In this document: piece by piece, positions 1-6,184 of the stretch
How positions within the stretch are numbered: the first letter of the stretch is position 1
Layout: each line of letters opens with the position of its first letter
Source of the DNA: HKST-UBA85 sp035654775
Lineage (GTDB): Bacteria; Bacteroidota; Bacteroidia; Flavobacteriales; Flavobacteriaceae
Reading direction: 5' to 3'
Assembly (NCBI GenBank): GCA_035654775.1
Contig: DASRWB010000056.1
Location: 1-6,287 of the forward strand
DNA length: 6,287 bases
Translations under genes and position numbers: made by a program
The notes under the pieces: generated by a model
What the model saw: only the letters and a program-made list of their open reading frames with translations
Database searches by the model: none
Told to the model about the DNA's origin: nothing

Positions 1-18
1 CTGCGCCTTTGCGAGAAA
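1..18. repeat. Possible tail of a dispersed repeat (CTTTGCG type)
   Basis: The window opens with CTGCGCCTTTGCGAGAAA. Short tandem variants of CTCTGCG / CTTTGCG recur between genes in many Bacteroidota and other environmental genomes, and this looks like the last units of such a run, cut by the window edge. The resemblance is from memory. Only about two degenerate units (CTGCGCC, TTTGCGA) are visible, so chance is not excluded. Confidence 0.3.
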
Positions 19-41
19 ATAACTCCTTCTTTAAATAATCT

Positions 42-49
42 TAAATTTG
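42..49 (+). promoter_or_regulatory. recQ promoter, -7 element TAAATTTG
   Basis: TAAATTTG matches the Bacteroidota sigma-A -7 consensus TAnnTTTG exactly. No convincing -33 TTG lies about 19 bases upstream; the only TTTG upstream (8-11) is too far away. Initiation normally falls a few bases past the G, which puts the 5' end at about 54-56, at the recQ ATG itself. The transcript may therefore be leaderless or nearly so, unless another promoter lies to the left of the window. Confidence 0.5.
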
Positions 50-53
50 TATT

Positions 54-2162
54 ATGATCACAACTGAAACCCCTATAACGCTCCTAAAAAAACACTTTGG
101 CTTTGACAGTTTCCGCCCCAATCAGGAAGCCATCATCAATAATCTTCTTTCCGGAAAAGACTTACTGGCCATTATGCCCACCGGCGGTGGTAAATCGCTC
201 TGTTTTCAGCTTCCGGCTTTGATGCTGCCCGGTACGGCCATAATCATTTCGCCCCTCATCGCCCTGATGAAAGACCAGGTAGATGCCCTTCATGCCAATG
301 GTATTCCGGCTGCTTTTTACAACAGCACCCAAAGTCAGGAGGTACAAAACGAGGTGCTTCAAAACCTGCAGAATGAAAAAATAAAACTTCTTTATGTCGC
401 CCCCGAAAGCCTGAATTTTCTATTACCGCATCTCAATGAAAATAAAGTCAGCCTTTTTGCCATTGATGAAGCCCATTGTATATCCGCCTGGGGGCATGAT
501 TTTCGTCCGGCATATACCCAGTTGGGAACTTTAAAAAACACTTTTCCTGATGTGCCGGTAGCAGCCTTCACTGCCACGGCTGATACTGCTACTCAGGATG
601 ATATCGTCAAACAGCTTCACATCCCCAATGCCAAAATACACCTCGCTTCTTTCGATAGAAAAAACCTCTTTCTCGAAGTGCGCCCCGGCACCAACCGCTT
701 ACCACAAATCCTTCGTTTTTTAAGAAACCGAAAAGAAGAAAGCGGAATCATTTACTGCCTCAGCCGAAAAAGCACCGAAACTTTGGCGGCTAAACTCAAT
801 CAATCAGGTTTTGAAGCACAAGCCTACCATGCCGGACTCAACGCTGAAGAACGCAGCCGTATTCAAGAAGATTTTGTGAATGACCGCACGCCCATTATTG
901 TGGCAACCATCGCCTTTGGTATGGGTATCGATAAGAGCAATGTGCGCTGGGTGATTCATTACAATATGCCCAAAAATATTGAAGGTTACTATCAGGAAAT
1001 CGGTCGAAGTGGGCGTGACAGCCTGCCGGCACAAACCCTGTTGTTTTACAGCTTTGCCGATGTGGTGAAACTACGGCAGTTTATTGAAGAATCACCCAAC
1101 CGCGAATTCCAACTGGCCAAACTGGAGCGTATGCAACAATTTGCCGAAGCCTTGAGTTGCCGGCGCATTGCATTGCTCAATTACTTTGGCGAACATATTT
1201 CTGAAGACTGCGGCAACTGTGACAACTGCAAAACGCCACCGCAGTTTTTTGACGGCACCGTGCTGGCTCAAAAGGTATGTTCAGCCGTATATCGCCTTTC
1301 AGAAAATGAACCTCTGGGGATACTCGTGGATGTGTTGCGCGGTTCTAAAAATGCCCAAGTGTACGACAAAGGGTATCAAAACATCAAAACCTATGGTGCG
1401 GCAAAAGACATTCCCTGGCTGGATTTGCAGCAATACATCATTCAAATGGTAAATCAAGGCATACTCGAAATTCGTTTTCATGAAAAAGGCCGCTTGTTGT
1501 TAACACCTCTGGCCCATAAGATTCTCTTTGAAGGTAGAAAGGTCAAACTGGCTACATTGCAGCTTAAAGAAAAAATTGACAAGAAAGAACACGTTAAAAA
1601 ACCGGAAGCCTTTGGTTTGTTTGAAAAGCTGAAACAACTGCGTCGCGAAATTGCCATTGAAGAAAGCGTGCCGGCTTATATTGTTTTCAGCGATGCGGCT
1701 CTTAAAGACATGGAAAAGCGAATTCCGGCAAGCAAAGAAGAATTCCTGCAGGTTAGCGGTGTGGGTGAAGTAAAAAGCGAAAAATACGGTCAGCGATTTT
1801 TGACTGCAATTCAAGAATTTTTGAATACTTCACATCCCCAACACGAAAACAAAATAAAAAAACTGCGAACTCAGGACGTTTCGTATTCATTGTATCAAAG
1901 CGGCCTATCAATTCCTGATATAGCCACAAAAAGAGGATTTACGGAAAGCACTATTTATACCCATCTCATTCAGCTGCATAGTGAGGGGAAACCTATTCCT
2001 TTAAACGACTATATTAGCCCCCATGAGATTGAACAAATCCTTAAAGCTAAAGAATCCTTTGATGATTCTGAAAAAAACATCAAACCTATCTATGAGCTTT
2101 TAGACGAAAAAATTCCTTATTGGAAAATTAGGATGGGGCTTTATTTAGGCACTTTGAAATAG
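54..2162 (+). CDS. recQ: ATP-dependent DNA helicase RecQ (3'-5', superfamily 2)
   Basis: RecQ helicases unwind forked, gapped and recombination-intermediate DNA with 3'-5' polarity in the cytoplasm. All family motifs are present in the 702 residues: motif 0 around Q24, Walker A TGGGKS (43-48), DEAH box (138-141) followed by the RecQ aromatic-rich loop (142-152), AFTATA motif III (171-176), motif V (about 281-306) and motif VI with QEIGRSGRD (314-322). The zinc-site cysteines C369, C386, C389 and C392 have the same spacing as in E. coli RecQ. A winged-helix RQC domain (about 400-495) and an HRDC domain (about 518-592) follow. The last 100 or so residues (SGLSIPDIATKRGFTESTIYTH region) form a helix-turn-helix extension absent from the 609-residue E. 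coli enzyme, but known at the C-terminus of RecQ in other phyla. The ATG at 54 is the first start after an in-frame stop at 42-44, and no Shine-Dalgarno is visible. The gene converges on nadB with a 19-base gap that shows no obvious terminator. Base composition becomes more AT-rich in the last 300 bases. Confidence 0.97.
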   Translation: MITTETPITLLKKHFGFDSFRPNQEAIINNLLSGKDLLAIMPTGGGKSLCFQLPALMLPGTAIIISPLIALMKDQVDALHANGIPAAFYNSTQSQEVQNEVLQNLQNEKIKLLYVAPESLNFLLPHLNENKVSLFAIDEAHCISAWGHDFRPAYTQLGTLKNTFPDVPVAAFTATADTATQDDIVKQLHIPNAKIHLASFDRKNLFLEVRPGTNRLPQILRFLRNRKEESGIIYCLSRKSTETLAAKLNQSGFEAQAYHAGLNAEERSRIQEDFVNDRTPIIVATIAFGMGIDKSNVRWVIHYNMPKNIEGYYQEIGRSGRDSLPAQTLLFYSFADVVKLRQFIEESPNREFQLAKLERMQQFAEALSCRRIALLNYFGEHISEDCGNCDNCKTPPQFFDGTVLAQKVCSAVYRLSENEPLGILVDVLRGSKNAQVYDKGYQNIKTYGAAKDIPWLDLQQYIIQMVNQGILEIRFHEKGRLLLTPLAHKILFEGRKVKLATLQLKEKIDKKEHVKKPEAFGLFEKLKQLRREIAIEESVPAYIVFSDAALKDMEKRIPASKEEFLQVSGVGEVKSEKYGQRFLTAIQEFLNTSHPQHENKIKKLRTQDVSYSLYQSGLSIPDIATKRGFTESTIYTHLIQLHSEGKPIPLNDYISPHEIEQILKAKESFDDSEKNIKPIYELLDEKIPYWKIRMGLYLGTLK

Positions 2163-2181
2163 CATCATAAACCCGCCTCTT

Positions 2182-3669
2182 TTATTCATACAAAGTATCC
2201 TGAAGAATCAACCGCCCGGTTTCTGCCATATTCTTTACTTCCCAAAGGGCTTGGGTTAGCTGATACCTATTACAAACATCATGTACTTCTAAAAACACAC
2301 GCTCCATTTCCATCACCAGGCTTGTCAGGGGTTGCTCCAGGGTATTGTTCAAATAAAACGTATACATAAGTTTTTGAAGCTTGTTTTTTAATTCATGAAC
2401 GGTTAAAAAGGGAGCTTCATCTCTACCGGAAATCACCTCTATGCTTTCTGCTAAACTTACCGGCTGTTCCATTTCATTCCATGCAGCACAAACGCTAACG
2501 GCAGCTTCGTGGGCAAATACCACGGCTTCAAGCAAGGAATTGGACGCCAGCCGATTTGCTCCGTGCAATCCGGTTGAGGCACATTCGCCATTGGCGTACA
2601 AGCCGTGAATAGTGGTTTTTCCTTGGTGATTAACTTTAATACCTCCACACTGATAATGGGCTGCAGGCGCTACGGGAATGGGCTCATTGAAAAGGTCTAT
2701 TCCTTGTCGTTTACATTCCTTGACGATGGTAGGGAAACGTGCTTTAAGTGCTTTGGGGTCCAGATGCCGGCAATCCAGCCACAGGTGATGCAGGTGGTTT
2801 TCTTGCATTTCCCTGAATATCGCCCTACTAATAACATCCCGGGTAGCAAGTTCTCCATCCGGATGATGCCGAAATAAAAACCGTTCACCCTTCTTATTGA
2901 TAAGATGTGCCCCAAACCCTCGCAAAGCTTCAGTAATTAAAAATAACGGATTCTGTGCTTTTACGGCCAGCGCCGTAGGGTGAAACTGATAGAAGGCCAT
3001 CGCCTGTAGGGTTGCACCGGCACGCGACGCCATGGCCACACCGTCGCCGGTAGCGATTACCGGATTGGTGGTCTTGGAAAACACTTGTCCGCTACCGCCG
3101 GTAGCCAGATAGGTTACTTTGGCCCGGATTAGAATTGGCTTCCCCTGAGGGTTCAAAAACCTGGCTCCGTAACATTGGTTGTTTTGGACGGCCAATTCCG
3201 TAGCAAACCACTCTGTTTGAAAATGAATATTACTATACTTCCCGAGTTGTTTTAACAAGGCTTTTTCCATGGCCAGTCCCGTTTGGTCTTTATGGTGGAG
3301 GATACGCGCCGTACTGTGTCCGCCTTCACGACCATAGTCCCAGTTGCCTTCCGAAGTTTTGTCAAAAGGCGTTCCCCAGTCTATCAATTCGCGGAGGCGA
3401 TCCGGTGCTTTTTCCACCACCAGCTTTACTGTCTTGACATTAGAAAACCCTTTGCCGGCCTGAAGTGTATCCATGATGTGAGATTCAAAACTGCCGCGTA
3501 TATTGTCCATTACTGCCGCGATCCCGCCTTGAGCGTATTTGGTATTGCTTTCAAAGCGGTCGGCTTTGGTCGTCAGGGTGATATGGAGATTAGGCTTTCG
3601 CTCGGCGAGCTTTATGGCAAACGCCAATCCGGCTATTCCTGAGCCTATAATTAAAACATCGGTGTGCAT
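2182..3669 (-). CDS. nadB: L-aspartate oxidase (quinolinate synthetase B)
   Basis: This cytoplasmic FAD flavoprotein oxidises L-aspartate to iminoaspartate, the first step of de novo NAD synthesis. The N-terminal dinucleotide fold shows GSGIAGL (9-15), then NTKYAQGG (42-49) and EGGHS (115-119). The succinate dehydrogenase/fumarate reductase-type active site has QFHPTAL (228-234), TRDVISRAI with the expected catalytic arginine R277, and PAAHYQCGG with H338. The C-terminal FAD segment GLYANGECASTGLHGANR begins at 356. The helical C-terminal domain follows (about 425-495). The start codon is ATG, 3 bases after the nadA stop, so both genes almost certainly share one transcript. At 495 residues the protein is shorter than E. 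coli NadB (540). It stops after ...LYE, before the ARKESRGLHY-like tail usual in the family. A one-base shift at the stop would add KRGG, so either a natural short form or a frameshift is possible. The function call itself is secure. Confidence 0.96.
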   Translation of the reverse strand: MHTDVLIIGSGIAGLAFAIKLAERKPNLHITLTTKADRFESNTKYAQGGIAAVMDNIRGSFESHIMDTLQAGKGFSNVKTVKLVVEKAPDRLRELIDWGTPFDKTSEGNWDYGREGGHSTARILHHKDQTGLAMEKALLKQLGKYSNIHFQTEWFATELAVQNNQCYGARFLNPQGKPILIRAKVTYLATGGSGQVFSKTTNPVIATGDGVAMASRAGATLQAMAFYQFHPTALAVKAQNPLFLITEALRGFGAHLINKKGERFLFRHHPDGELATRDVISRAIFREMQENHLHHLWLDCRHLDPKALKARFPTIVKECKRQGIDLFNEPIPVAPAAHYQCGGIKVNHQGKTTIHGLYANGECASTGLHGANRLASNSLLEAVVFAHEAAVSVCAAWNEMEQPVSLAESIEVISGRDEAPFLTVHELKNKLQKLMYTFYLNNTLEQPLTSLVMEMERVFLEVHDVCNRYQLTQALWEVKNMAETGRLILQDTLYE

Positions 3670-3672
3670 AGT

Positions 3673-4611
3673 TTATGACATTTGGAGCATTCGTTCAATA
3701 GGTTTACTTGCTTCCCTAGCCAGTGCGCGGTTTACGGTTACTTCGGGGGTTTCATCACGCAGGCAGCGGTATACTTTTTCCAGAGTATTCATTTTCATAA
3801 AGGCACATTCGCTGCACGCACAACTGTTGTCTTGTTGTGCCGGAGCCGGAATAAGTGTTTTGCCCGGTACTTCTTTACTGAGCTGATGCAGGATTCCCGC
3901 TTCGGTAGCTACAATAAACGTCGTGGCCGTACTGTTAATGATATACTTGCGCATTTGTGAAGTAGAGCCTACCGCATGTGCAATACGCAGTACGGCTTGT
4001 TCAGCTTCGGGGTGAGCCACAATTTTGGCACCGGGATGTGCTACGACCAAATCGATAAGTTTTTCGAGCGAAAAAGCTTCGTGTACAATACAGCTCCCTT
4101 CCCAGAGCACCATATTTCTTCCGGTGCGTTTGTTTAAATACGCGCCCAGGTTTTTATCCGGTGCAAATAGCAGCGGCTGGTTTTCGGGAATGGAGCGGAT
4201 GATTTTTTCGGCATTGGAAGAGGTGCATACATAGTCGCTCATGGCTTTAATGTGGGCAGAAGTATTGATGTAGGTCACTACCTTATGGTTGGGGTATTGG
4301 GCTTTAAAGGCAGCGAAGTCGTCGGGCAAGCAGTTGTCGGCCAAGGAACATCCGGCTCTCAGGTCGGGAAGCAGTACTTTTTTATGCGGATTAAGTATTT
4401 TGGCCGTTTCTGCCATAAAGTACACCCCGGCAAATACAATAATTTGGGCACGGGTTTGTGCCGCTTTTCGAGCCAGTTCCAAACTATCGCCCACCACATC
4501 GGCAAGGTCTTGAATGGCTTTTTCTTGGTAGTAATGCGCCAGGATAACCGCGTTTTTCTCTTTGCGTAGGCGGTTGATTTCAGCTTTGATATCAAGGGAA
4601 CTTTGTACCAT
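3673..4611 (-). CDS. nadA: Quinolinate synthase A
   Basis: NadA is an oxygen-sensitive [4Fe-4S] enzyme that condenses the iminoaspartate made by NadB with dihydroxyacetone phosphate to give quinolinate. Numbered from the ATG at 4611 (312 residues), the sequence has AHYYQ (25-29), cluster cysteine C88 in AGCSLAD, the family signature YINTSAHIKAMSDYVCTSSNA starting at 114, C174 in EGSCIVHE, HPEAE (200-204), and a C-terminal CACSEC (264-269) followed by AFMKMNTLEKVY. By family alignment C88, C174 and C269 are the likely cluster ligands; C264 and C266 are extra and in a C-x-C-x-x-C arrangement, unlike the CxxCxxC of E. coli. An in-frame TTG at 4629 would add six residues, but that codon lies inside the -7 promoter element, so the ATG at 4611 is preferred. 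nadA is the first gene of the operon and nadB follows after 3 bases. A palindrome upstream suggests repression at the promoter. Confidence 0.96.
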   Translation of the reverse strand: MVQSSLDIKAEINRLRKEKNAVILAHYYQEKAIQDLADVVGDSLELARKAAQTRAQIIVFAGVYFMAETAKILNPHKKVLLPDLRAGCSLADNCLPDDFAAFKAQYPNHKVVTYINTSAHIKAMSDYVCTSSNAEKIIRSIPENQPLLFAPDKNLGAYLNKRTGRNMVLWEGSCIVHEAFSLEKLIDLVVAHPGAKIVAHPEAEQAVLRIAHAVGSTSQMRKYIINSTATTFIVATEAGILHQLSKEVPGKTLIPAPAQQDNSCACSECAFMKMNTLEKVYRCLRDETPEVTVNRALAREASKPIERMLQMS

Positions 4612-4626
4612 AACCTTAGGTTTTGG

Positions 4627-4634
4627 CAAAGATA
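4627..4634 (-). promoter_or_regulatory. nadAB promoter, -7 element TATCTTTG
   Basis: Read on the minus strand, TATCTTTG is an exact match to the Bacteroidota -7 consensus TAnnTTTG. Initiation a few bases past the G would fall near 4620-4622, leaving a leader of roughly 10 bases before the nadA ATG at 4611. There is no clear TTG -33 element at the usual distance; that place is taken by the palindrome at 4645-4660. The leader contains AAGG only 2 bases from the ATG, too close for a normal ribosome binding site. Confidence 0.6.
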
Positions 4635-4644
4635 CAATTAAATT

Positions 4645-4660
4645 AAGACATTTTTGTCTT
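4645..4660. promoter_or_regulatory. Palindromic candidate operator of the nadAB operon
   Basis: AAGACA-TTTT-TGTCTT is a perfect 6-bp inverted repeat with a 4-base spacer. It begins 10 bases upstream of the -7 element of nadA, where the -33 region would be contacted by sigma. A dimeric repressor bound here would block transcription. NAD biosynthesis operons in other bacteria are controlled by NrtR, NiaR or NadR/NadQ-type repressors. Which regulator, if any, acts here cannot be told from the window, and none is encoded in it. Confidence 0.45.
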
Positions 4661-4707
4661 TAATGAATTTTTATTGCACTTCAGTTCCTAAAAAAAGGGG
4701 TGTATTT

Positions 4708-4932
4708 CTATTTAGGTTTATAGATAGCACCCGTGGCAAAGTCTACAATCAAACCGGGAGCAAAAAGAATAATGTCTGCCAGCAGTGCCACTACCCTAAC
4801 CTCGCGCTGGGGTTCACCGGGTGCGGGTTTAGTTCGTTGGTGTGCAGTGACTTTACCTCCAAATACGGTAGCGCAACCGGACAGGAGTATGGCTGCACAG
4901 GCAACGGCGAGTGTTTTTCTTAGTTTTTTCAT
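4708..4932 (-). CDS. Small outer-membrane or periplasmic lipoprotein, function unknown
   Basis: The product has 74 residues. A basic start (MKKLRK) and hydrophobic stretch lead to a lipobox LSGC (17-20), so signal peptidase II should cleave before C20 and leave a lipid-anchored mature protein of 55 residues. The mature part reads CATVFGG, a polar proline-containing middle with QREVR, then a hydrophobic segment (about 49-66, ADIILFAPGLIVDFATGAIY) and a basic end KPK. The ending and the CATVFGG start resemble small uncharacterised lipoproteins common in Bacteroidota and recall the YceK/YidQ type, but I cannot assign a family. It lies upstream of nadA on the same strand. The 96-base gap to the nadA ATG contains a separate promoter, so it is probably not part of the nad operon. 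Codon choice looks like that of its neighbours. The ATG at 4932 is the only start that places the signal peptide correctly. Confidence 0.8.
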   Translation of the reverse strand: MKKLRKTLAVACAAILLSGCATVFGGKVTAHQRTKPAPGEPQREVRVVALLADIILFAPGLIVDFATGAIYKPK

Positions 4933-4966
4933 AAGTTTAGGTATGGATTAACGTTAGGCTACCCCA

Positions 4967-4974
4967 CCAAGGTA
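4967..4974 (-). promoter_or_regulatory. Weak candidate promoter for the lipoprotein gene
   Basis: On the minus strand TACCTTGG matches TAnnTTTG at five of the six fixed positions, 34 bases upstream of the lipoprotein ATG. No TTG -33 element is evident; a run of T (4978-4984 read on the minus strand) lies just upstream. The element sits within a small inverted repeat, CTACC (4959-4963) and GGTAG (4971-4975), which may be chance. Confidence 0.25.
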
Positions 4975-5184
4975 GTAAAAAAAGAGCATTTTCGGAAGAA
5001 TCCCTGTAGGAATACGCCAAAAGGACATAATAAGGGCGTTAGAGAGTGGTACAAAAAGCAAAACAATAGGGTACAGCCTTTTTTGCCTGATTATGGGAAA
5101 CCGTAAAGAAATCTTGCGGGGTTTTTGTAGGTTTGGGTTGTGGGCTGTATGGATTTGGGCAGATTTGCCTATATTTAGCTTGTA

Positions 5185-5249
5185 ATGCGGAACAAAATTT
5201 GTTAAAAGTTGGGCATAGCCACCCAAAAGGGAAGGCTATGCGGACAAAA
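5185..5249. repeat. Imperfect direct repeat upstream of the AT-rich gene
   Basis: ATGCGGAACAAAA (5185-5197) recurs as ATGCGGACAAAA (5238-5249), differing by one missing A. A second pair follows in the same order: AAGTTGGGCA (5206-5215) and AAGTTGCCCA (5265-5274). The region may therefore be a diverged tandem duplication of a unit of about 55 bases. Confidence 0.5.
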
Positions 5250-5259
5250 GTTCCGCATA
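5213..5259. repeat. Two overlapping, mutually exclusive stem-loops
   Basis: Stem A pairs GCATAGCC (5213-5220) with GGCTATGC (5234-5241), 8 bp with a 13-base loop. Stem B pairs TATGCGGA (5237-5244) with TCCGCATA (5252-5259), 8 bp with a 7-base loop. They share 5237-5241 and so cannot form together. In RNA of the downstream gene they would lie in the leader. As single-stranded DNA they could be a recombination or transposition site. Confidence 0.6.
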
Positions 5260-5266
5260 TAGACAA

Positions 5267-5279
5267 GTTGCCCACAATT
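5267..5279 (+). repeat. Left arm of inverted repeat flanking the AT-rich gene
   Basis: GTTGCCCACAATT lies directly against the ATG at 5280. It is the reverse complement of AACTGTGGGCAAC at 6172-6184 at 12 of 13 positions, including a perfect 10-bp core GTTGCCCACA. It occupies the space where a ribosome binding site would be and has no Shine-Dalgarno character. Confidence 0.75.
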
Positions 5280-6173
5280 ATGAAAAGAATACTTTTAATA
5301 TTACTGATTTTCAATTTTCAAATTGTTTCTTCACAAAATGAAGAACTTTTTAACAGATTGAATGCCATTCACAATAGTGGCACTACGTTTTACAATGTTG
5401 ATGGAATTGACTTTACTTCTCAAACCATTTCTTCAGAGTTTAACGAAAAAAACCTTAAAAAGGCTTATCGTAAATATAAAATCAACAAAAACGATGTAAA
5501 AGAAACAGATAAGGAATTAAACTTTGAAAATTATAAAGTAATCAAACGAGAACAATTCGATAATGACTTATCTTCTGTTAGTGTAAACTACTTCGTCAAA
5601 GATAAGGATAATCGAATTTCCATTTTTTGGTTTGGCTATTACAATGATAGCAACCCTGAATTTGAAAGAAAAATAATTGAATTAATTGTAAATGATGAAA
5701 TACCAAAGAGTTGCTTTAGTTCTTTAAAAACTGACAAAATCAATTTTGCTGGGAGAGAAATCGAATTAGGAGGCAGTTGTAATTGGATGAACATAAATAA
5801 CATTCAATGTCCTTACAACGGACAAATAAATTGGTCTGTACATAAAACTAAAGAAAGTGCAGACTTATCAATTCAAAACCAATTAAAAGCTACGAAAACA
5901 AAAAACGGCGGAAAGGTAGAATTGGAAAAAGACGTTAAAATCATTTTTGAAGGAGTGTCAACGACAGCAATAAAAGTACATTATGATTTTACTGGAGTAA
6001 CTTCTCTATTAGCGTCTATGTCTGGCGGAAAAAATTTGACTATTTATTATGTTTCTGAAAAAATACGTGATAATTATATTAGCTGCGTTTTGAGTTTTTG
6101 GAATAATGATAATATTAGTTCAAATGGATTAACACCTTTGCTTGAAGAAGTAATGACAATTGAAAAAAAATAA
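5280..6173 (+). CDS. Secreted protein of unknown function, AT-rich cassette-like gene
   Basis: I do not recognise this 297-residue protein. MKRILLILLIFNFQIVSSQ is a typical signal peptide with cleavage probably after S18; there is no lipobox cysteine, so the product should be periplasmic or outside the cell. The mature part is rich in K, N, I, S and aromatic residues, with no transmembrane segment after the signal and no catalytic motif I can name. Four cysteines (C145, C167, C177, C269) could form disulfides. C167 and C177 bracket a CNWMNINNIQC loop. Residues 195-297 look like alternating strands and helices. The ATG at 5280 is chosen because the signal peptide starts there; the frame stays open upstream to 5133, but that part crosses the repeats and looks non-coding. 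Base composition (about 30 % GC by eye) is far below that of the nad genes and recQ, which suggests acquisition from elsewhere. The inverted repeat abuts both ends of the reading frame. Confidence 0.8.
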   Translation: MKRILLILLIFNFQIVSSQNEELFNRLNAIHNSGTTFYNVDGIDFTSQTISSEFNEKNLKKAYRKYKINKNDVKETDKELNFENYKVIKREQFDNDLSSVSVNYFVKDKDNRISIFWFGYYNDSNPEFERKIIELIVNDEIPKSCFSSLKTDKINFAGREIELGGSCNWMNINNIQCPYNGQINWSVHKTKESADLSIQNQLKATKTKNGGKVELEKDVKIIFEGVSTTAIKVHYDFTGVTSLLASMSGGKNLTIYYVSEKIRDNYISCVLSFWNNDNISSNGLTPLLEEVMTIEKK

Positions 6174-6184
6174 CTGTGGGCAAC
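6172..6184 (-). repeat. Right arm of inverted repeat flanking the AT-rich gene
   Basis: AACTGTGGGCAAC overlaps the last two bases of the TAA stop (6171-6173). It is the inverted copy of 5267-5279 with a single mismatch. With the left arm it brackets exactly one reading frame. Confidence 0.75.

Larger units (their letters stand above)
4933..5279. other. Gene-free intergenic stretch with repeats at its right end
   Basis: This 347-base stretch separates the lipoprotein gene from the divergent AT-rich gene at 5280. Frames are open through part of it on both strands, but none has recognisable protein features. The first 45 bases contain the lipoprotein leader and a weak promoter. The middle (about 5040-5180) has mixed composition with G/T-rich runs such as GGGTTTTTG, and reads like non-coding repeat DNA. 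TATATTTA at 5170-5177 is a one-mismatch -7 element that could serve the gene at 5280. The last 95 bases hold the direct and inverted repeats listed separately. Confidence 0.6.

Noticed and set aside
3283..3886. Long plus-strand open frames opposite nadB and nadA
   Set aside because: They are antisense to conserved coding sequence with full motifs, and show no protein features of their own.
4684..4707. Terminator after the lipoprotein gene (CCTAAAAAAAGGGG region)
   Set aside because: There are A and T runs but no stem beyond 2-3 bp, so it cannot be called.
5014..5039. Inverted repeat ACGCC / GGCGT in the intergenic stretch
   Set aside because: It is only 5 bp with a 16-base loop and no T-run after it, so it is not a convincing terminator or recombination site.
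4953..5214. Integron-like attC core sites (GTTAGGC at 4953-4959, GTTGGGC at 5208-5214)
   Set aside because: GTTRRRY is short and expected by chance. No matching RYYYAAC partner with paired inner boxes was found at the right spacing, and no integrase is present in the window.
5133..5279. N-terminal extension of the AT-rich gene to an ATG at 5133
   Set aside because: The signal peptide begins at the ATG at 5280. The extra 49 codons would bury it and would translate the stem-loop repeats.
5039..5314. Open minus-strand frame of 91 codons with a hydrophobic N-terminus
   Set aside because: It runs across the repeats and the start of the real gene at 5280, has a proline/lysine-rich, low-information sequence, and no ribosome binding site or promoter of its own.
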